Assembly: GCF_000002425.4 (NCBI RefSeq)
Contig: NC_037270.1
Location: 217,685-281,684 of the forward strand
Length of the DNA: 64,000 nt
From: Physcomitrium patens
Lineage: Eukaryota; Streptophyta; Bryopsida; Funariales; Funariaceae
Direction: 5' to 3'
Below are positions 24,635-36,630 of the stretch, piece after piece (within the stretch, counting starts at the first letter, position 1; each line of letters starts with the position of its first letter). The notes under the pieces are model-generated. The model saw only the letters and a list, made by a program, of their open reading frames with translations. It searched no databases and was not told where the DNA came from. The translations under genes and the position numbers were made by a program.

Positions 24635-27600
24635 AATACAAGCCAAGACCAGGGTAAAGGGAGTAGTGAGGGCTAGTGGCATCATGCATATAATGTGGTG
24701 GAGGTCGAAGAGCCTGAGCTCTGCAGCTCACTTTTTGGCAGAGAAAGAGGAGGAGGGTGCCACTGTGCCCTTCTTCTTCTACTTGCCCCAGTCCCACCCT
24801 GCTTGGCTCAGGAAGTAAGCCACTCCTGAGGCTCCACATGATGAATGGGAGTCATGAGTGCACACCCAACAATGCCCTTGCACTTGGCACTGTGATAAGG
24901 AAAGAGTGGCAGCTGACTTGGCAAATCCCCTCCCTTCTCCTACCCCCCCCCCCTCCCCATGCTTTAGCAGCACATGGACTCACTTTTCCCATGGCATCAT
25001 TGTACATCTTCCACATTTTGCCCATAATTTGTGGAAAATGGACTCCCACCGGTCCAACAAACAAAACCCTTTGTTTGTTCTTCATTCCCAAGCTCATAGG
25101 TTTCTTCAAATCTCCTTTTTCTCTTTTCTTTTCTGTTCTCTTTTTCTTTTTGACCTTACCACAAATAGATTTATACATGTCATGAAGTAATCCAGCAACT
25201 TCATCACATTCTTTTATCTAGTCACTCCCAAAAGTTCACTGCCATGTCATATTTGAATTCTTTTTCATTACAAAACAAACAGAGCTGCTGGTCTGCTTTA
25301 ATTGTAGAGGCAATGATTCCATTTTGGGCTTTTACCTTAATACTTCCACACTTCTTGTGAAACTCTACATGTTAGCTTCACAAGTCTTTTGAACAAAAGA
25401 TTGACTTTGGGTCTTACTGATGTGGCATACAAATGGACTGCAATCTCCCCATGTGACATCCTATTCTTAAATTTCAGAATTTCAATTTTTATAATGTAAA
25501 TTAATGATCAACCAGATGTAATGAGGTCATGTCCTCAAGGCGACACAGAAATGTAACAAACCCTGGAAATATAATTAAGTGGTGAAATTGCATATCCCAG
25601 CATGCTAGCAATGGGCTTGACACATAATATAAGAATTGATGGAGTCACATTTTGCATCTCAAGGAAATCCACATAAACACCCCATTGTTGTAGGCATGTG
25701 ATGACATCAGACCATGTGGCATTGTGTACTAAGAGTTGTTTTCTGCAGCAAAGATATCAGAGTAGGCCACAGATGTGTAATAGGTGCTGTGGGGCATCCT
25801 ACAAATTATTAAGGGAATTTGGATGACCAACAGTAATAGGATGATCCTGGATGAATGACCTTTTCTGAAAGCTCCCACACATTTGTCTCCAGCTTTGCTC
25901 TGAGAGAATAGGTCTAGGTAGTTGACATGAGTCTTGGATTTACCTTTGAAACAGAGAATCTTCTAATCCAGTGGAGTTTTGAAGAGGAGGGCTTGCCTAG
26001 AAAGAAGAGCAGCACCCTGGACCGGCCATTCAAAGGGGGATAATATCTTCTGCCACCCACCTTGGCCTTTGTCTAATGGGGCATCTTAAAGTGGAGTGAG
26101 GTTAGGGAATCTGTCAAGTTGGCTGGACTTGGAAGGCAGCAATGCAAAGTGATAGTTGACACCCCCTTAACTTTGAAAAGTTAATTATAATCACAGCAAG
26201 ATGCTTGCTAATGGCAAGACAAGATATCTGCACTATTATTCTGCATGTTGACAATCCAACCCTGCAGTCTCACAAGTCAATGTGAGCGCCGAAATGCAAG
26301 AGTTCTGATGAATTGGGACACTGGGGGAGTGGAGGGACTCAAAGTTGACACACACTTACTGTTTAATTGCAGATGGTTAAGAAAAGCAGAGTTAACTTTG
26401 GGCTATCTGCTGTGAGTTGTGATGTTCACAATAGAAACTCAAGCTGAGGGAAACCAAAGACAGTAGATGGTGAGCAAGACCTTCTCTGGAGCCAGGAGGA
26501 GGCACACAGTTTTACAGCTGGCCATCCATTGGTGGACAAGATGCAACAGAAACCCAGAAGTGGTAATATTTACAATATATATCATGGTATGGCATGTCAC
26601 TCCTCACCACAGCTGAGACATTTAACCCCCCCCCCCTCCTCCCTTCATGCCTGCAAGAATCTTACTCCTCCTGCTTCATGCCCCTCTTATACATCTGCAT
26701 GTGTAGCAAATGCCAGCACTCCCCCCCCTCCTCCCACCCACCCTTCCTTCCTTCAGGCCAGGCTCAAGACATGGCAGCTGGTTCTGCTGCCACAACAGCC
26801 ATTTGTATGTACCATCCCACATCTCCCTCTCAAAGCAGCCAGATTTTTGTAACTTAAGTGCTTCACCTTCCACACTTGACTGCTTGGTACTTGATTCATT
26901 TACTCTTTCATCATTTCTTCTTTTCTTCAGATCTCTTTTTCAAATAAAATAGCATTTAAGTAAAGCATGTAAAATAATACTATGTAAACTAATGTAATTA
27001 CTAAATTAATTCATGTATATCCAATACTTGGATTATGGTGTGTATGAAACTCAAGGTCAAAAACAAAATTAATTAACTTGTGAAAATAATTTTTTATGTA
27101 CAAATCTATTTTATATATATTATATGCATGTTTGATATGTTGTGTGTATGTTTAAAATATTTTTTTATAGAGATTTTAACTTTATATTATGAAATGTTTT
27201 ACAGTATGCTTCTTGTTGGTATATGTGCATCTTTCAAGTATCATAATTTATTGTAATGTTTTATTTTCTTTATATTGAGATATTATTCAATCACCATCAG
27301 TATAGTTTATGCTCTAAGCTCAAAAAAGCGTGATCATTGAGATCCTGTACTATTTGTAGTGTTGTTTCAAAAGAAATTTTTAGCACAAGCAAGACCTCAT
27401 TTATGAATGCTTGTAGAAAATAAAACTTCTATACAAAGTTTATTTTGAAACATAAAACCTCACATTGGATCATTAGCAATAGCACAATGGTTGTCTGTAC
27501 ATCACCCACCAACAATACTTCAATATATATACATGAACAAGCATGCTGTTGAACTATCCATGTTCAGTCTTATTTAAATTAGTTTTTTGATGTAATTCTT

Positions 27601-29881
27601 AAATATAATGCATGCCTTCCCAGGGCAATATCCAAACTCCCACCAATCATATAGATGGATTGTTTGTTTATTTGGGCACAAGTGCAGCAGGGAAGGTAGA
27701 GAGTCATGGACATGGCAATGCAGCATGGAATAACAATCAGTGTCTCTGCAGTGTTGGTGGCTTTTGATGTTGCCAATGTTAGAGATAGTATTCAAACTAC
27801 CTGTGAGGAGGAGTGTTTTACACAAGTTCAGTCAGAGGAACAATGATGCTCTGCAACAGGGTGGGTTGTGACTGACTGATTGACTTACTTACTTGCTTCA
27901 GTACTTACTTATTTACCTACTTACTTCCTTGCTACTGGGTGCATGAAGCTGTGTTGTTTTTGTCCTAACTTTGTTCTAAAAGTTCTCTCCAATGCCCATG
28001 ATGGAAGTGCTGCTGTGCTGTGTAGCTTTGGATGGTGAAGAGCTTTATAAGACAGTAAGATGCAAACTGAAGCAATGAACTATTTTGGACATGTAGACAG
28101 CCACATGAGGTCAACTTATGCAGCAGTGGCGCATTGATAGGAATGGAGATTTGCCACTGTAAGGCTGGACTGGTGCTGCTGCTAGTGCTATTGTATCATG
28201 GGATTTGCCATTTTGCCAAACTTCCCACCAGCACTGCACTGGATCTTCTGTGCACAATGGGTGGAGCATTGACTGCATTTTTGGACATTGTTAATGGAAG
28301 AAAGGTTGAGAATGGATGGAGAAGATAGAAAACAGGAAGGCAAGAGCATCTTTCTCTCCACATTTTACCTTTTAAGTCTTGGGTTCTGCATCCCAGCTTT
28401 CTCAGTTTGTGGTCCACACTAAAAGACATGGCAATGGAATAACTTGATTTCTGTTCACATGGGTATAATCTAAGTGGGGATGGAAGGGATTGCATAGAAA
28501 TTTATTTTACTTGCCAGAGAAAAAGTGGAGAAAAACATTATTGGTCAAAGGCATTGAAGTTCCAAATATTGGATGGCTTGTTGCACTCCAGAGCCCAATG
28601 TAGGATTCTGCCTGCAAAACCACTATTATTTAGGAACCACTTGTACAAACTCCACTTGATGACAGTTTGTAGTGTTGTGTTGTCAGGGCAGGATCTGAGC
28701 AGCTTGATATTGCTTATCACCAGAACCTGCTTGACTTCAAGGGGCCTTGTAGGGTCCACTATGGCAGGCAGTTTTGCTGTGATGTGAGATCCTTTGCTCT
28801 AATTGTAGCCCTACTGCCATGTAGGGTGGCTGCACCATGGTTCTGGTGTGGTCTTCCAGAGGATGGATGTGGGAGTGGCAATTGGCTGTGAGATGGATAG
28901 CTGGTTGGATGGATGAATTTGTGAATTGACAGTGAAGGCATGTTCTACATCCCCAAAAAATCAAGCAGTCACAGCAATTGGGAGTACAACCCACTACAAA
29001 GTGAGAATATCATGTGGTGTGTCACTTTACATGGCAATGTGATGTGGATCCCCTCTGACCAATCAATGACTAGGTCACAGCTGTGTGTGGAGTTAGGGGA
29101 GGGGGGGGGGGGGTTGAGGCCAAAGCCTGTATCCTCACGACCATCACCAGCCTCCCTCTGCCTCTCCCCTACTATGGTATACATCATGAAACTTCCTACC
29201 TCCCTCTCAATCTGTACCCATTATATTCCTTATAGAATATTCCAGTTATATAGCACATACTTCCATCCAAAATAGGTTGAATTAGTCCCTGCTTTCACAC
29301 TGACTCCCATTGAACATCACACTGCTTTTTGTTTTTCCATATTCCTTTTCTTCATGTTTATTCTTTAAATGGGTAACTCAGAATTGAATAATATTTAACA
29401 GTAGATCTAAATGTTGAGGTGTTAAACAGACATCAATTCTTGTTCCTGAGTTTTTTATATTATTTTAAATGAAATTAGTGATGCATGTGCTAAAGTAATG
29501 TATGATGTTTGCATGCAATACTCCACATCCCTTCTGGAATATTTCTAGGCCATGTCACAGTGTGAATGAATTGTTTGTATTCATGATTTATACAAATACA
29601 TATTTATTTAGATGTTTAATCTGTTAATGATAAAGTCTTGCAAAGAACAAAAGAAAAGAAAATCATGAAGATTTTGAAAATAAGTATATAAAATATCACA
29701 AGGAACATTTTAACTGTGCCAAAAGAATTCAATGTTGCAAGTGTACAAATAGAAGCTCCACCAAACAAATACAAAAAGTGTTCTATCCCTAAGTTGTGAA
29801 TCCTGAGGTTTATTTTACTAATACATATATTCAAAAGAGTTTAACATACAAAAATTAAAAATAAACAGTAAACATTTGAAC

Positions 29882-29893
29882 TATATATATATG

Positions 29894-29926
<33 letters not shown>
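29882..29926. repeat. Compound (TA)n(TG)n microsatellite
   Basis: TA units with a few TG interruptions run into about ten TG units. Confidence 0.9.
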
Positions 29927-31696
29927 TGACTGGAATGAAAGTGATTTTTTGGTTCACAAGGAAATGTTAATTGAGATGATTCACATGCTGTAACATGTTT
30001 TACATTTATAGCACATTGTCAATAACACTGAATGTCAATTTAGAGGTATAAATAAGTCTTTGCCTCACATGTCAACTGTATTCCAAGAAAAATATGTATT
30101 CATGTGATATTGTAGCTAGTGGATATGTTTATTATGGATTAAAGTTTAGAAAAAAATAACTTTGTTTTTATTTTTCCGGATGAGTAAAAATATCACATTC
30201 CCCAGTATTCATTCTATGATTGTTTTTACAACATAGTGTAATGTTTCAGCATCATAAAATTTATTTGAAACAAAAAGATTGTAATGCAACATACATATGT
30301 TTATATTTTCTATCTTAAAGAACTGCTGCTAGGATCTTGTATAGATCACATGGTAGACAAGTGCTATTCAAGGATTTGATAATAAAAATAAATAAAAATA
30401 AATAAAAATAAAAAACTCTGTTCATACCACCCTATAGGATTTATTTTTTCTAATTAAAAAATCAAATGTGATATTTCAGAAACCTTTTATTTCCATACAT
30501 AAATCAAAGCAAGGTTTAGCTTTGAAAACTTTTGACTTTGATGGGTATCAAGCTTTACTATAAGTTATTTTACAAAATTGATAGAATTTTATTTACATTA
30601 TGAGATGCATGGAATTGGTATCTTTACTACATCCTTCAAGAAAACATTTGTCATACATCCTGGTAGCATAGATACCCAAAGACACATATATATATATATA
30701 TATAAGTGTTGCAACTCCAATTAAAACCTTGAATTATTATTATAATGATTGTAAGAATCTAACATCACAGATGTTTGAGTGTAGAGCCCTCTACTACCTC
30801 TACAACCACAATTTCATCAGAGTACTGTTTGGAGCACATTAGAATATATCTAGCACTGATACATTAAAAATAGCCTGTGCAATTTTTTGTGCAAGAGGAA
30901 GATGACATAATCTCTTGATTTTGACATGGCTCAAATGGGAGGAAATAAGAATTTCAAGAGAAACATGTTTAATGAGTAAAGGAAGAATTGGAGACAAGCA
31001 AGAGGACACTAGTTGGAGGAAGACTTCATTGAACATCAAAAGGGATGCTTTAGAAGCATTGGATTAAGGTTGTGTGATGCTGATGAGGATCATGGCACTT
31101 CACAACAAAGCCTTGCTTTTGACGAAATCCATCCACAGTTGCACCCTGTGAGTATTCCCAAACATGGGGCACAACATGTAAGTGGGGAAGAGCTTTGCCA
31201 TGGATGAACGAATGTGAAAACACAAAGTGATAGATAAACACATCCAGTAGGACCTAGTGCCAGGGATAACTTCCCACTTTAGGACTCCACTCAGCCAGTT
31301 CTGTTGCTTTTAGGGTAATTGCTGTGCAGCGCAGGCAGGCAAACAGAGCAGAACAGAGGTGGCCAGATGATGGAAGGGATACTTCCATTGGAGAGCCTTT
31401 TTCCTTCACAAAGGACCAGAACTGGCCAATGCTCATGCGAGGCATGGAGCATTGTCAGTTGATCAGTTGGTATTTCAAATGGAATTGAAGCTTTGGTAAG
31501 CAATCAGAACCCCATCCTACCACTAAGCACTTCCCATTGTGGAAGGGTTCATGGACATGAAATGCTTGCCCCCCCCTGCAACACCTGGTCATATCTTTTG
31601 CCACACAGTAAGTTCACATTTGAACTTGGATCTCCTATGCACATGTGGCAAACTATTGTCACATATTGTTTCTTCTTTGTCTCTAATTTATGTCTT

Positions 31697-31716
31697 TATT
31701 ATTATTATTATTATTT
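31697..31716. repeat. (ATT)n microsatellite
   Basis: Six tandem units. Confidence 0.85.
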
Positions 31717-32201
31717 TATAGAATATTAATATAAAATATAGATTTAGATTTAGATTTTCGATTTCATGCATACTTACATGATAACTAAGACCATGTTTAA
31801 AACAATTAAATTCTTTCCAGTGTACTAATTCCATGACAAATAAATTCCATGCAGGAGTAAGGCATTTGGACCATTATATCATTTGAGATTGTTTAGACCT
31901 TCCTTTACAACAATAAAGAATACAAATAAAATAAAAGTTAAAATTAGTAAATACTGGGACAATCTTCATGGTACTGTTTTTTATAAAAGAAATATTAATT
32001 ACACTTTTAAAAAAAAACATATATATATATTAGTATTATTTTATTTATTTATTTCCTGACAGCAAAATTTGGTCCTATTCATCTTTTTAAACCAAAACAT
32101 GATGAGTTTATATCTATGAAAAGAATTCATTGGCTTAGTTACTGTCGTCTCCTATGAACATACAAAGAAATCACATTCTTTTCAGTTGTAGAACTTGACC
32201 T

Positions 32202-32227
32202 AACAACAACAACAACAACAACAACAA
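32202..32227. repeat. (AAC)n microsatellite
   Basis: Eight tandem AAC units. Confidence 0.9.
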
Positions 32228-33689
32228 AAAATAAATAAATAAAAAAATAATAACTCCAATTTTTTTCATCAAATGTAAAATCAAGTTGTTTCATTTCAAG
32301 GTTAGTTGCTAATAAGTAAATGGAAAGAAAGAGAATTAGATGATACTGGAATGAAATATGAACTGTTCTCAGAGATACCAATTACACAAGATTACATTTT
32401 ATTTATTCCCTTAATAATGGAGATATGAAAAAATATGTGCTGCAGATTTTCTAGGGGGTGTTTAACCACATTTACTGAAATGCTTTAAGAGAATCATCAG
32501 AAATTGGAAATTTACATGACACTGGAATTTTTTGCTAAGAAAAATTGAATTGATTCAACAACTGTTTTCTTAGACAAAAATGCAGTAAAGAATTTACAAA
32601 TCCTTAGTTGTAATGCTGAGCTCTCATTCTCTTACACCCATTCTTCCAAACTACAACTACCACCTTCTTCACTATTGTGGTCCAATTAACAGAATGTCCC
32701 CACACTGTTACAATGTATTAATCTTTTGAGGATTTGCTTTGCCATGGTGACTCTTGTCTACGACACAGTTTTTCAACACACAACCAATGCAATGAACTTT
32801 GTAAATACTTTGTAAGAATTACTAATTATAACTAAAAAAAATTATTAAAGCATGAAGTAACCATTGTAGCAATATTTTTTTCTTTCCAAAATAAATATTT
32901 ATATTACTAAGCATCAGCTCTAAAACTTTTTTTTAAAAAAAAATCTTTTGAAGGGTTCTACATCCATATTTTTTATAATATATTAACCATTTAGATTCTT
33001 CTTGCAATATTTCATGAACAATTCCTTGTGAATTGAATCCATAAAATAAAAAATTAAGATTCTTGCTGAATACTATGCACAAAAAAAGCCATGAAATCTT
33101 ATTTCAAGCTCCTGTCTTCAAACTGGTTGATGATGATCAAAGGTTTGAAAATTTTGGTATGATGCAAAAAGATTTATATATACATAAAAGCTAAATTTGC
33201 AACTTACATTAAAACCTAATGAAAGGTTCATTATTAACCAAATAATTTTATTATTAATAAGAAGAAATATTTATTAGTAGTTGTTTATTTTTAAAATGCG
33301 TTTCAAGCAGGCAGGAATTGGATTATATTCAATTTACTTTTTGTAATGTTTAGCCATCCATACCAACCTTTTTGAATGATTTCAAAAACATGTGATATTA
33401 ATCTAGTCCATTGAATGATCGAATGTGATTGTTTTGCTAGAATTGGACAGTTTCTATGCTTGAAATTGGAGCTAAATTCTCTATGCTTGTTGTAAGGTGG
33501 TGAAGTGTTTGTGTTTACAGATATTAAAACTGTCGTGTTACATATTGATTCTGTGTGCTCCGAAGAGGGTGGGCTCAAACCTGCGCTAAGCACCGACTTG
33601 ACTGGTGGTATGCTGAATAGGCTGCACTTATGGGATCATTCGTCGCTGCTTCACAGACATGCTTCCTTGTGATGTAGAACTGCGAGGAA

Positions 33690-34560
33690 GGGTGGGGGGA
33701 GGGCAGAGAGACTCACGGGGGATTGGTTGGTTCATCAAGTGATGGAAAACTTTGTACGCACGGTTATTTTCGGGGCACCGCAAGCAAGCAAACAACGGGG
33801 GACGGGGATGGGGACGGGAAATTGGGCGGAGGGCTCTGGGTCCTCCTCCTCAAGTGGGCATCGCAGCGCCATTGTTGTGACGGCATCCAAATCCACGAGG
33901 GGAAAAGGCAGAGGGAAGATCTGGGAATGGCAGGGCCTCATCTAGGCAGGAAGGAAGGAAGGAAGGAAGGAAGGAAGGAATCGGGGAGCCATCCAGTCAG
34001 CCAGCCATCCAGCCAGCGGTGTCACTCGGGTCTCGCGTGGGCGAGGGGCGGCTAGGGGCGGCGAAGGGGGGGGGGACGGAGCGACGAGGGGAGAGGAGGG
34101 AGGGAGGGGCCGGACTCGACCAATGCCAGAGACCCCCCCCCCTCCGGGTTCCACTCCTTTCCCCAGGGTCTCAAAGGCTGTGGATCCTGCCCTCCCTGCC
34201 TGCCCTCTTATCATGATGCTGCTGCTGCACGCCTCTCTCTCATAGTCCGGGCAGAAACCCCCCTCCCCTTTGTTGCGGAACAAGGCATCGGCCCTGTCCG
34301 CCGCAATGCTGCCCGTGGCTGTGCACCATTGGAAAGGAAGGGTGGGGACCGGGCGGGGAAGATGCTGTTGAGCATAGGGTTTGTCCCGTGTGCTCTCTCT
34401 CTCTCCCCACCCCCCCCCCCCCCGGGCCCGTTCTTTCTTTCCTTCCCTTCCCCTCTCTTTGCTTTTCCTTGCTTTTGGCGCGACTGGGCCAGAAAGAGCA
34501 GACACGGGCCATTGGGCATCGGGGCAGGCTGGTATAAGACACCAGTCGCCAGCAATCCCC
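33690..34560 (+). promoter_or_regulatory. GC-rich upstream region of the kinase gene, with TATA box
   Basis: The local composition switches from AT-rich to GC-rich and CpG-containing about 1.7 kb before the kinase start codon. It holds a GGAA microsatellite (33948-33980), G runs at about 34066-34075, C runs at about 34133-34142 and a 14-base C run at 34410-34423, all candidates for G-quadruplexes on one strand or the other. A TATA-like TATAAG lies at 34533-34538, placing a possible start near 34565. Frames of up to 187 codons on the minus strand (33942-34505) are compositional and not called as genes. Confidence 0.5.
33948..33980. repeat. (GGAA)n microsatellite
   Basis: About eight tandem units in the GC-rich region upstream of the kinase gene. 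Confidence 0.95.
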
Positions 34561-34903
34561 TCTCACGACTCCGTCGCTCCACCCAGCGCTGATGATGTTG
34601 TGAACTGCTCTGTCTTCCCTGCCCAAGCTTACCGCTCCCAGCGCCTCCACCGTCATTCCCTTCCACTTCTCATGCTTCTTTACCAACCCTATCACGCTTT
34701 TACACCTTTTAACCCCCCTCCCCCTCTCACCCTCCTCACACATACCCCAGCGCCCGAGCGACATTGAGAGAGAAAGAGCGCAAATGAGAGATTGAGTTGT
34801 CCCTGGTCAGTCCTGTGGTGGTGCTTGCTTCTACCCTTTTCTTTCCTAACCTTGTTGGATGAGAGGCTTCTTGTTGTGTTTTGGTGCTGCATTTGTACAT
34901 GAG

Positions 34904-35189
34904 GTGAGTAGGCGATACGCAGTGGAAGAATTGGGAATTTCGCTGGGTAGGGAACCTTGGGTTGGATGCTGAGATTGTTGTGTCGTTTTGAGAGCAGCGC
35001 AGCACTGAAATTTGTCGAAATTTAGGAAAGAGAGCAAACGATGGGGTTCTGCGTTGTAAGAAAGGTTGCTTTATAACACCAACAGCGTTACGAATCGGTC
35101 CCAGGGGTGAATCCGGCTCTGCGAGCTGTGATCTGTTGATCTCACTGGCTCAAGAAGCACTAAAACATTTTGGGTTGCTTGAATTTTAG
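34904..35189 (+). other. Probable 5'UTR intron of the kinase gene
   Basis: A strong plant donor (GAG followed by GTGAGTA) at 34904 and a T-rich acceptor (GAATTTTAG) ending at 35189 delimit 286 bp in the leader, about 190 nt before the start codon. No transcript evidence is available; the call rests on the splice-site match and on leader introns being common in plant genes. Confidence 0.5.
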
Positions 35190-35376
35190 GTTCATCGTGG
35201 TTGCGAGCTGCGTACTTTAGCAAGTGTTCTGGAAAACTTCGGGTTTCTGAGGCATTGAACTACCTGGAGTGAGATTTTTTTGGGAATTTGAAAGAGAATT
35301 ACATATATACAAGGTTGAGGCTCACCGAGAACAAGTCTGCTGATAGCTTCTTCACTCTTGAAATAGATAGTTCATC

Positions 35377-36630
35377 ATGGATTCAGGAGGTGACCGCGTG
35401 CGAGCTCCTCAGAAGCAGTCTCGCGAGGAGGATCAGTACCGTTCATTGAACATTGCTACAGAGCATCGTCAGCATATACAGAAGCACCAACAACACCAAC
35501 AGCAGCCGGGGACTGGATTGGTTGTTGAAACGCTTCAAAAAACACTATGTAACGTGACTGTGACCTCACCTACAAGCAGTCCGGAGGGGGGTAGATTACG
35601 TACTGTTGCGAACAAGTATGCAGTGGAAGGAATGGTCGGCAGTGGCGCATTTTGCAAGGTGTACCAGGGTTCTGACTTAACCAACCATGAGGTTGTGGGC
35701 ATCAAGCTCGAGGATACAAGAACAGAGCACGCACAATTGATGCACGAGTCGCGATTATACAACATTTTGCGGGGTGGAAAGGGAGTGCCCAACATGAGAT
35801 GGTTTGGGAAAGAGCAAGACTACAATGTGATGGTGCTAGATTTGCTGGGGCCTAACCTACTGCACCTTTTCAAGGTGTGTGGGCAAAGATTTTCGTTGAA
35901 GACGGTGATCATGTTGGGGTACCAAATGATCGACCGGGTGGAGTACGTGCACTCGCGAGGTCTAGTTCATCGTGACTTGAAACCAGATAATTTCCTCATG
36001 GGCTGCGGCCGGCAAGGGAACCAAGTGTTCATTATTGACTTTGGCTTGGCAAAAGAGTACATCGACCCCGCGACACGTAGACACATTCCTTACCGAGATA
36101 GAAAGAGCTTTACAGGAACAGCGCGGTATGCTAGTAGGAATCAGCACAAAGGAATCGAACACAGCAGGAGAGATGACATAGAATCACTTGGTTACATTCT
36201 TATGTACTTTCTTAGGGGGAATTTACCATGGCAAGGTCAAGGGGGGCAACGTTTCACCGATCAGAAGCAACATGAGTACATGCACAACAAAATTAAGATG
36301 GAGACTACCATCGAGGATCTCTGCGATGGGTACCCCAGACAATTTGCCGACTTTTTACACCACGCGCGCGAGTTGGGATTCTATGAGCAGCCTGACTACT
36401 CGTACCTTCGCAGCCTGTTCCGTGATCTTTTCATTCAGAAGAAATTCCAGCTTGACCATGTCTACGACTGGACAGTGTACACTCAACCTCCTCAGAATGG
36501 CTCTGCACAAACAGTTCGAAGCCCGGCTGCCGGTCCACAGACTCACTTACAAAGTCGCCCTTCCAATGTATCATATTGTCCACCTCTGACTAAACCAGAG
36601 TTCCGGCGTGAGGTAGTTGCGGCGAATTAG
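35377..36630 (+). CDS. Casein kinase 1-like serine/threonine kinase, intronless CDS
   Basis: A single open frame of 417 codons. Residues about 81-365 form a complete CK1-type kinase domain: glycine loop VGSGAFCKVYQG (88-98) with Cys93 where the third glycine usually stands, catalytic lysine K110 in VGIKLE, HRDLKPDNFLMG with D200, IIDFGLAKEY with D221, the CK1 hallmark KSFTGTARYAS (243-253), SRRDDIESLGYILMYFLRG and the C-terminal DWTVY. A Q/H-rich N-terminal extension of about 80 residues and a short 50-residue tail flank it. CK1 enzymes phosphorylate acidic or primed Ser/Thr sites in signalling and trafficking. The ATG is the first in a long frame after an in-frame-stop-containing leader. Plant CK1 genes normally have many introns, so an uninterrupted CDS suggests a retrogene or intron loss. 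Catalytic residues are intact, so I expect an active, divergent paralogue. No operon-like neighbours. Confidence 0.93.
   Translation: MDSGGDRVRAPQKQSREEDQYRSLNIATEHRQHIQKHQQHQQQPGTGLVVETLQKTLCNVTVTSPTSSPEGGRLRTVANKYAVEGMVGSGAFCKVYQGSDLTNHEVVGIKLEDTRTEHAQLMHESRLYNILRGGKGVPNMRWFGKEQDYNVMVLDLLGPNLLHLFKVCGQRFSLKTVIMLGYQMIDRVEYVHSRGLVHRDLKPDNFLMGCGRQGNQVFIIDFGLAKEYIDPATRRHIPYRDRKSFTGTARYASRNQHKGIEHSRRDDIESLGYILMYFLRGNLPWQGQGGQRFTDQKQHEYMHNKIKMETTIEDLCDGYPRQFADFLHHARELGFYEQPDYSYLRSLFRDLFIQKKFQLDHVYDWTVYTQPPQNGSAQTVRSPAAGPQTHLQSRPSNVSYCPPLTKPEFRREVVAAN

Larger units (their letters stand above)
23880..33690. other. Low-copy intergenic region without a convincing gene
   Basis: The base composition here is less AT-rich than the transposon belts, and no retroelement ends or family repeats are visible. 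Frames of 60-142 codons occur on both strands, mostly overlapping antisense pairs in proline/serine-rich low-complexity sequence (for example around 24525-25190 and 26529-26950); none has a recognisable domain. Homopolymer runs of C or G occur at about 24945, 26627, 26721 and 29098-29113. It could hold non-coding transcripts or distant regulatory DNA of the kinase gene; nothing in the sequence proves it. Confidence 0.5.

Noticed and set aside
24757..25185. 142-codon frame with overlapping antisense frames
   Set aside because: Low-complexity, open in several frames at once, no motif; no splice or promoter support.
33942..34505. 187-codon proline/glycine/arginine-rich frame on the minus strand
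   Set aside because: It overlaps other equally long frames on both strands in GC-rich simple sequence and has no domain; stop codons are rare there for compositional reasons.
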